Shown: positions 58,407 to 64,000 of the stretch, piece after piece | How positions within the stretch are numbered: position 1 is the stretch's first letter | How the letters are laid out: each line of letters starts with the position of its first letter | Source of the DNA: a bacterium | Lineage (GTDB): Bacteria; ARS69 | Length of the DNA stretch: 64,000 nucleotides | Direction of reading: 5' to 3' | NCBI GenBank assembly: GCA_025774805.1 | Contig: JALGZR010000012.1 | Coordinates: 39,922-103,921 of the forward strand | Made by a program: the position numbers and the translations under genes | The notes under the pieces: model-generated | The model's input: the letters and a program-made list of their open reading frames with translations, nothing else | The model's database searches: none | What the model was told of the DNA's origin: nothing

Positions 58407-61313
58407 TCAGTACTCCGGACCGATCGTGAAGTGCCATCGCGGGCTGCCGACCCCGCTTCCGTCTGTCGGCCAGCCGAGGTCGAGGCGTAGAGGCAGGTGG
58501 GCGATCCGCGCCCGGGCGCCGACACCGAAGCCCACGTGAAGGTCCTCGAGACCCGGGCGGCCGTCGGCGTCGGTACCGCCGAGACGCCAGTGGCCCGGGT
58601 CGTCGAAGGCGGTGCCGAGGTCCAGGAACAGGTTCCCCCGGATCCCTCCGAACGCGGTCCGGAACGGCCATCCCAGCTGTACGTGGTCGACGAACGGGTA
58701 GCGGAACTCCGCGGAGAGCATCGCGGTGTGACGGCCGCGGATCTCCTGGAAGCGGTAACCGCGGATCGTGTTCACTCCGCCGAGCTGGAACTCCTGCGGA
58801 TCGGGACCGTAGGAGACGGCCGCCGTGGCACGCCAGGCGACGATGTAGCGCGGGGCGAACCGATGGTAGAGCCGCACGTCCCCGAGGACCGTGCCGTAGG
58901 AGACCCGGGAGCCTCCGAGCGGAATCGACTGCTCCAGCGAGAGCACGGAGCGCCGTCCCTGCACGGGGCCGGTCCATCCCCAGAGCGTGTTGTCGAACGT
59001 GTGGTAAAGGCGAGGGATCACCAACCGGCTCGAGCTCTCGCCGATCTCCTCCCGATTCTCCCCGAGCTCGCGCGACTCTTCGGTGAACCGCACGCGCTCG
59101 AGGTTCAGCGCCGCGACCTCGAGGCCGATCCGCCGAAACGTGTGAAAGGGATACGTCACCGCCGCGGTCACCCCCCACCTGCGCTCGGAGAAAAACGCGT
59201 CGTCCCCCTCCTCGCCGATCGGTTGCCCCAGCGTGGTCCGGTCGTCGTACAGGAAGTCCTTCACGTGGAAGGCGCCGACGATCCAGTCGAGTCGACGGGG
59301 GAGGTAGGAGTACGTGAGGAACGCGTCCGAGCTCTCGAGGGAACGGAACACGCTCGTGCCCAGATGGAAGCGATGGTTACCGAGCACGTCGCTCACCGAG
59401 GTCTGAACGGCGCCGTTCAGGCCGTATCCGGAGTAAGCGAGGGCACCCGTGATCCACTCTGTGCGGAATCGCGGCCGGTAGTCGCGGAGAACCGGCTCGG
59501 CGGTCTCCTTTTCCGATCCTCCCTTCCCATCCGCGGCGGCGCGGGAATCAGGCGCACCGGCGGGTGTCTCTCCGGACGGAGGCTCGATCGGAACGGCCGG
59601 CGCCTCCACCGTCGTGAGCGTGTCGGCGTCCTCGACCAGCACCAGATTCCACCCGCCCCCGTCGTAGGCGGCGAGGACCAGACGGTTGCTGTCTCGAGCA
59701 AGGCTCGGAGAGTCGACACCGCCCAGTAGTCCGGAAAGTCGCCGGGTCTCTCCCGTGCCCCGGTTCGTCACCATCAGATCGCGCGTTCCGAACTCGTCGC
59801 TCGCGTGGTAGATGCTCTGGCCGTCCGCGCTCCACGCGGGATCCCACTGGTCGCCGGGAGCGCGGCGCAGGGCCGTGATCGTGCCCGTCTCGACGTCGAG
59901 CATCCACACGTCGAGCCCGGTGGAGTCGGTGCGATCGGAGGCGAACGCCACGAGACGGCCGTCCGGACTCCAGCGCGGACCTCTCTCCTCGTAGAGGTCG
60001 TCCGTGACGCGGACGAAGCCCGTCCCGTCCGCATCCATCGCGTAGAGATCGACCCGGCCGCTCTTCATGCCGGTGAAGACGAATCGCGCCGTGGTCGACG
60101 ACCAGTCGGGGCGCTCCACCGCGTCGAGGGGGGGGAGGAACTCCGCCGCCGTTCGTCCGGTCATCGCGTCGAGAACGTAGATCGCGTCCCGGGCCTCCCT
60201 CTGCGCCGCCACGACGAGGTATCGCTCGTCGGGTGACCAGCCGACGGAGCTGCGCAGTCGATGGAGAGATTCGAACTTCCCGCCCCGCGCGCCCCGCACG
60301 AGAGCTCGCGGGGGTTCGGGATTCGATTCGTCGCCGAGACCCATCACCCAGAGATCGGGAGTGCCGCTTCGATCGGAGAGGAACACGACCTTCGATCCCG
60401 ACGGGGAGACCGTCGGATTCGAGTTGATTCGTCCCCCCTCCGTCGCGTGACTCGTGAGGGGCCGCCCGAGGTCGTCCGGATCGTGAAGGTGCGCGACGGT
60501 CGGCCAGGTGCGGCGGCGGACCGCCTCCAGCCACTCCCTTCCGAGCTCCTCGACGCTCTCTCCGGTCACGTTCTTCACGGAGGCCGTGATGTTGCGGGTC
60601 TCCTTCAGGTCGTCCAGGATCCGCGGGATGCAGCCCTCCCCGTGACGCTCGACGAGGAATTCGATCGCCGATCGCCCCGCCTTGTAGACGAAGTAGCCTC
60701 CGTGGATCCGCGGGAAGGGGGGCAACCGACCGGACACCGCGGCGTCACGAATCATCATCTCCGCCTCGGAGTCCCAACGGTTCGAGTAGTACTCCGCGAT
60801 GCCCTCCACGAACCAGAGGGGGAGGTGGAACGCGTACTGCAGCACGAAGAGCGACTTCACGGGCCCGCCGTAGAGCAGGTCGAAGCAGTACGCGTGCACG
60901 AGTTCGTGGTGGATCACGTGACGGAAGTTCTCCTCCGACCCGGAGTAGGGCAGCGCCACCCGGGTCCGAAAGATCTCGGTGAATCCGCCCGTCGATTCCC
61001 CGACGAGCGACGGCGTCACGTTGTTCTGCCGGAAATGGTAGTGCGAGGAGTAGACGAGGACGGGGATGCGCTTCGTCAGGGTGTGGGTCAGAGCCTCGTC
61101 GAGACGGGAGCACGCCTCCTCCCCGTAGGCGGCCGCTCGCTCGGCCAGCGCGCGCTCCCCGGAGTAGAAATGGACCTCGAGGTGCTCGGTCTCCAACACC
61201 TGCCACTCGAACGTGTCGTACTGGACCTTGTTTCGTCCGAACGGAACCGCCTCCGCGTCCTCACCGGGCAGGAGCGGGACGAGGACGAGGATGGCGAGGA
61301 TCGAGTGTCTCAT
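58407..61313 (-). CDS. Fusion: gluzincin (peptidase MA-like) domain, TolB-like propeller, C-terminal outer-membrane barrel
   Basis: A 968-residue exported protein. Signal ~1-22. A peptidase-MA-type domain (~30-270) has the zinc motif HHELVHAY (H136-E-x-x-H140) and a Glu ligand in WFVEGIAEYYSNRW. A WD40/PD40 (TolB-like) propeller (~290-580) shows repeated SPSGSKVVFLSDRSGTPDLWVM, SPDERYLVVAAQ, SPDGRLVAFASDRTDSTGLDVWML, SADGQSIYHASDEFGTRDLMV. After a Glu/Lys-rich linker, a BamA/surface-antigen type barrel (~640-968) includes LGGVNTIRGYRFQEIRGRH, the conserved RGY..L6-loop region, and ends IGPEY. ATG at 61313 is chosen for its signal sequence; GTG at 61361 is possible. The neighbour upstream is TamB, so a TamA-like role is conceivable. 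Confidence 0.87.
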   Translation of the reverse strand: MRHSILAILVLVPLLPGEDAEAVPFGRNKVQYDTFEWQVLETEHLEVHFYSGERALAERAAAYGEEACSRLDEALTHTLTKRIPVLVYSSHYHFRQNNVTPSLVGESTGGFTEIFRTRVALPYSGSEENFRHVIHHELVHAYCFDLLYGGPVKSLFVLQYAFHLPLWFVEGIAEYYSNRWDSEAEMMIRDAAVSGRLPPFPRIHGGYFVYKAGRSAIEFLVERHGEGCIPRILDDLKETRNITASVKNVTGESVEELGREWLEAVRRRTWPTVAHLHDPDDLGRPLTSHATEGGRINSNPTVSPSGSKVVFLSDRSGTPDLWVMGLGDESNPEPPRALVRGARGGKFESLHRLRSSVGWSPDERYLVVAAQREARDAIYVLDAMTGRTAAEFLPPLDAVERPDWSSTTARFVFTGMKSGRVDLYAMDADGTGFVRVTDDLYEERGPRWSPDGRLVAFASDRTDSTGLDVWMLDVETGTITALRRAPGDQWDPAWSADGQSIYHASDEFGTRDLMVTNRGTGETRRLSGLLGGVDSPSLARDSNRLVLAAYDGGGWNLVLVEDADTLTTVEAPAVPIEPPSGETPAGAPDSRAAADGKGGSEKETAEPVLRDYRPRFRTEWITGALAYSGYGLNGAVQTSVSDVLGNHRFHLGTSVFRSLESSDAFLTYSYLPRRLDWIVGAFHVKDFLYDDRTTLGQPIGEEGDDAFFSERRWGVTAAVTYPFHTFRRIGLEVAALNLERVRFTEESRELGENREEIGESSSRLVIPRLYHTFDNTLWGWTGPVQGRRSVLSLEQSIPLGGSRVSYGTVLGDVRLYHRFAPRYIVAWRATAAVSYGPDPQEFQLGGVNTIRGYRFQEIRGRHTAMLSAEFRYPFVDHVQLGWPFRTAFGGIRGNLFLDLGTAFDDPGHWRLGGTDADGRPGLEDLHVGFGVGARARIAHLPLRLDLGWPTDGSGVGSPRWHFTIGPEY

Positions 61314-61391
61314 CGGGGCGTCGTCCCGGCGGGAGAGGGAGGGTTTCCCCTGGATCGGCACGCCGCGAGAGTGAATTGACGCGGAAGCGGG

Positions 61392-61446
61392 CTAGCCTGC
61401 ATATCTCACCGGCCTCGCGACGAGTCTGGTGAGAAATGCAGGCTAG
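61392..61446. repeat. Family A element, minimal 55-bp copy
   Basis: CTAGCCTGCATATCTCACC (61392-61410) and GGTGAGAAATGCAGGCTAG (61428-61446) with one mismatch and a 17-base centre. The left subterminal bases (GGCCTCGCG) match the right end of the 181-bp copy, and the right ones (ACGAGTCT) match its left end, so this is an internal-deletion derivative in opposite orientation. It lies between the tamB-like and barrel-fusion genes, and its CTAG is the stop of the tamB-like gene. Confidence 0.88.
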
Positions 61447-64000
61447 TATCCCCACTCCGCTCTCAGGTCGACGTTGAGGTATTCGTCGCCCTGGATGGTC
61501 CCGGTCTCTCCCTGGAGTTGGAAGATCCGCGACAGCCGGTACTCGAGGAGGAGCTGCCGCTCGGGCGTCTCGAGCTGCTCCCGGAAGACGTCCTCCTCCA
61601 GGGACTCCTCGGTCGCCACCTCCTGACGGTACCGCAGGAAGAAGTTCGACCCGAGGGCCTTCCCCAGTCCCAGGCGGGTCTGGCTCTCTCCCACCTCGAC
61701 GTCGAACGTGTCGAGTCCCATCTCCTGGGAGAGCTCCCGACCGAATCGGTTCGCAAGCACGGAGCCCCACGAGGCGACGAGCGCGTCGCTCACGACACTC
61801 CCGGACGCGTCGGGGTCGTCCGGGGCGGTCCGCTTCTGCCGGAGCGCGAGGAGCTCGTAGATTTCCGCCTCCGTCATGCCGCTTTCCGTCGAGGTCTCGA
61901 TCAGCGGCTCCGCCAGCGTCCCGGTGACGACGGCGGTGACGTCCTCGTCGAGAACCGTGGTGCGAGCCTCGGCGTCGAGATTGCTCGCACCCACGTCTTC
62001 GGGGTCGACGAATCGGACCTCCGCCTTCTCCACGACGAACTCGGTGTTGAGCACCGTATAGGTTCCCCGCAGAGTTCTCAGGTCCCCGGTGATTCCGACG
62101 TACCGGGGGGTGGCGTGGAGCGTGACCTCGCCGGCCATCTCGACCTGGATCTCGGGCGTGCGCAGCCAGAGGTTGTTCTCCCCGGCGAGCGAGATCTCGG
62201 CGAGCACACCCGGCTCCTCGGGCTCTTCGATGCTCACGGCGGCCGGCGCCCCGAGAATCGGCTCGGGGGCGTTCACGCCTTCGGGCATCTCGGGGAAAGC
62301 GGTCGCGCTGGACGAGGGGACGAGGGCGCGTTCATCGACCGTCGCCTCGGCCACGTCGAAGTCTCCGGCGAAGAGGGGAAGGGTCGTGCCGTCGATCTGC
62401 GGAGCGGCGGTGAGCGTGAGAGCTCCGGTTCCGGTCCCCCGGATACCGCTCACGATGCTCTGATAATGAAACCTCTCCGCCTCCATCTCGATGCGATAGT
62501 CCACCGGGCTCAGATTCGTGAGCGCCACCCACCCGCGGCCCGTCACGATACCGCCCTTGCCGTCCTCGAATCGGGCCCGAGTGATCTCGAGCCTCTCCTC
62601 GTCGAAGACCCCGGCGGCCTCTCCGCCGACCAGGGGATCGGCGAAATCGGGAATGACGAGTCGTCCCTCGCGGAGCGCGAAGTTTCCGGTGAAGTGCGCC
62701 GATCCGGGCACGCCTTCCAGCACGAGATCGGTGTCGATTCGACCTCCGAAGCTCTCGAAGAGGGGAACGATGTCGGAGAGGGCTCCGATGGGGAACTCGG
62801 TCGCGGCGAGCCGGAGATCGTACGGCTCTCCCGAGGGGAAGCCCGGCGTGGGGTGCTCGAAGCTCCAGCGGACCGGAAGGCTGCCTCCCAGCGCGAGCGA
62901 CCCGGGGCCGGACCGGAGGGCGAAGTCCTCGAAGCGGAGCCGGTGGCCGTCGTAGACCGCCCGTCCGATCGCCTCGTCCAGCGGCTCACTCGCGAGTCGA
63001 CCGTGGCTGAGGCGGGCCCGCAGCTCGGCGTTCGGCCGTCGAACCGGCCCGTCCACTCGGATGGTGACCTCTCCCTCTCCCGCGAGGGGAGGAACCGCGT
63101 CGATCTGATCCCACAGCCAGGACCAGTCCGGCGACTCGCATCGGGCGACGAGACGGTCGCACACCATCCGGTCCAGAATCCGCGCGCGCTCGAGGGAATC
63201 GAGGATGGCGGTGCGGAAGGAGCCCTCGGGCAGCGTGAGATCCCCGTCGATCGCCGCCGAGGCGAAGCTCGCGCGCAGGATCATGTCGTCGAAGGTGGCC
63301 CGATCCTCGTGAAGAGAGACGCGCCCTCGAATCTCCTGGAGCGTGTGCGGGCCGTACCGGCCGTCGGCCAGATCGATCTGCAGGTCGACGGCAAGGGTGT
63401 CTCGACCCAGAGCCGCGTCGGCGGAGAACTCGAGCGCGCCGCCGAGAGGCTCCGGAAGGAGAAGGAAAGGAGAGAACACCTCGAGATCGACCCCCTTTCC
63501 GGTGGTCCGCACGAGCACTTCTCCCGATCGGGCCAGCGAGACGTCGCCGCTGACCCGTCCCCCGCCGTTCCGCAGATCGAGGCCCTCGACGGCGAAGGAG
63601 CCCTCGGATCGCTCGATGCGGATCGCTCCGTGGTTGATCCAGCTGGCCCCCCCGTCCGGCGGGCGGATCTCGAGCTCGCGGACCAGTCCCGAGATCACTC
63701 CCTCGCTTTCCACGACCTGGGCGGCGAGACGAAGCTCGCCTCGACGCTCCGACTCGAGCCGGAGCTGGGACAGGGCCAGCATGCTCGCACCGAGGACCCC
63801 GCTTCCCGTCGCGCGCACGATCTCCTGACCTCCGTACCCGATCCCCCGCCCGTCGAGGGTGAAGTCGAAGTCGGCGTCGCGGGAGACGCGGTCGGTGAAC
63901 AGCTCGAGCTCGAGGTGTCTTGCCCTCGCTCCGAGAATCGTCGCGTCGGCCAGTGTGAAGGTCGCCTCGAGACTCGGGCCGTCGATCGGACCGAGAAGAA
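61443..64000 (-). CDS. TamB-like translocation/assembly module protein (5' end outside window)
   Basis: At least 852 residues; the open frame runs past 64000 with protein-like sequence (LGPIDGPSLEATFTLADATI), so the internal GTG at 63818 is not the start. AsmA/TamB-type beta-helical repeats fill most of it (LRNGGGRVSGDVSLARSGE, FEDGKGGIVTGRGWVALTNLSPVDYRIEMEAE). The C-terminal DUF490 domain (~last 330 residues) includes LRGTYTVLNTEFVVEKAEVRF, AVVTGTLAEPLIETST, MTEAEIYELLALRQ and the closing barrel-docking strands ending LNVDLRAEWGY. The family forms a periplasm-spanning groove for lipids or barrel proteins and works with a BamA-type partner; the barrel fusion next door is a candidate. The stop is in a family A element. 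Confidence 0.9.
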   Translation of the reverse strand, partial: LLGPIDGPSLEATFTLADATILGARARHLELELFTDRVSRDADFDFTLDGRGIGYGGQEIVRATGSGVLGASMLALSQLRLESERRGELRLAAQVVESEGVISGLVRELEIRPPDGGASWINHGAIRIERSEGSFAVEGLDLRNGGGRVSGDVSLARSGEVLVRTTGKGVDLEVFSPFLLLPEPLGGALEFSADAALGRDTLAVDLQIDLADGRYGPHTLQEIRGRVSLHEDRATFDDMILRASFASAAIDGDLTLPEGSFRTAILDSLERARILDRMVCDRLVARCESPDWSWLWDQIDAVPPLAGEGEVTIRVDGPVRRPNAELRARLSHGRLASEPLDEAIGRAVYDGHRLRFEDFALRSGPGSLALGGSLPVRWSFEHPTPGFPSGEPYDLRLAATEFPIGALSDIVPLFESFGGRIDTDLVLEGVPGSAHFTGNFALREGRLVIPDFADPLVGGEAAGVFDEERLEITRARFEDGKGGIVTGRGWVALTNLSPVDYRIEMEAERFHYQSIVSGIRGTGTGALTLTAAPQIDGTTLPLFAGDFDVAEATVDERALVPSSSATAFPEMPEGVNAPEPILGAPAAVSIEEPEEPGVLAEISLAGENNLWLRTPEIQVEMAGEVTLHATPRYVGITGDLRTLRGTYTVLNTEFVVEKAEVRFVDPEDVGASNLDAEARTTVLDEDVTAVVTGTLAEPLIETSTESGMTEAEIYELLALRQKRTAPDDPDASGSVVSDALVASWGSVLANRFGRELSQEMGLDTFDVEVGESQTRLGLGKALGSNFFLRYRQEVATEESLEEDVFREQLETPERQLLLEYRLSRIFQLQGETGTIQGDEYLNVDLRAEWGY

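Overview
The window is about 64 kb of GC-rich DNA from a diderm (Gram-negative-type) bacterium. There is no rRNA, tRNA, phage, CRISPR array or autonomous transposase to fix taxonomy. Outer-membrane genes are many: a TonB-dependent receptor, an OmpA-type lipoprotein, a TamB-like protein and a protease/beta-propeller/beta-barrel fusion. Four secreted proteins, two of them C25 (gingipain-family) proteases, end in the same FlgD-like sorting-type domain. Together these suggest the Fibrobacteres-Chlorobi-Bacteroidetes side of the tree, perhaps a Candidatus Eisenbacteria-like lineage. That placement is inference.

Layout. 1-6.6 kb: OmpA-like lipoprotein, M16 protease and TonB receptor. 6.7-15.0 kb: a lipid-type operon (Rossmann-fold protein, a 1599-residue acyl-AMP ligase/kinase-like/GNAT fusion, FadD), convergent with a ZIP metal transporter. 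16-20 kb: a secreted C25 protease and an outer-membrane barrel protein. 20-28 kb: a nine-gene minus-strand housekeeping operon gatC-gatA-gatB-nlpC-purD-purE-tsaC/sua5-LMW phosphatase-glyA, mostly coupled by 4-base overlaps. 28-32 kb: small exported proteins, a PTS EIIA-like protein and a membrane/TPR glycosyltransferase-like protein. 32-45 kb: a second, very large C25 protease, class I aldolase, an MltF-like transglycosylase with two binding domains, a Crp/Fnr regulator, PcrA/UvrD helicase and RtcB. 45.6-47.2 kb: a Ser/Thr kinase and PP2C phosphatase pair. 48.4-51.9 kb: a four-gene cyclic-nucleotide operon. 52-58 kb: two large secreted proteins, a gene remnant and two stretches without genes. 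58-64 kb: the protease/propeller/barrel fusion and the 3' part of a TamB gene that runs off the window.

The most distinctive system is the cyclic-nucleotide operon. Its four genes overlap by 4 bases each: a flavoprotein of the geranylgeranyl-reductase type, a stand-alone cyclic-nucleotide-binding protein, an FHA-domain class III cyclase, and a metallo-beta-lactamase-fold class II cyclic-nucleotide phosphodiesterase. Synthesis, sensing and degradation of the second messenger are therefore encoded together with a redox enzyme. A kinase/phosphatase pair about 1 kb upstream could supply the phosphothreonine that the FHA domain reads.

Two families of short palindromic elements are scattered between genes. 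Family A has CTAG termini with a 19-base inverted repeat and is seen in about nine full or partial copies. Family B has termini reading TAACCCGG..ATGAAG and is seen in two copies. In six genes the stop codon lies exactly in the end of such an element, so they may act as gene-end (terminator-like) modules as well as miniature mobile elements.
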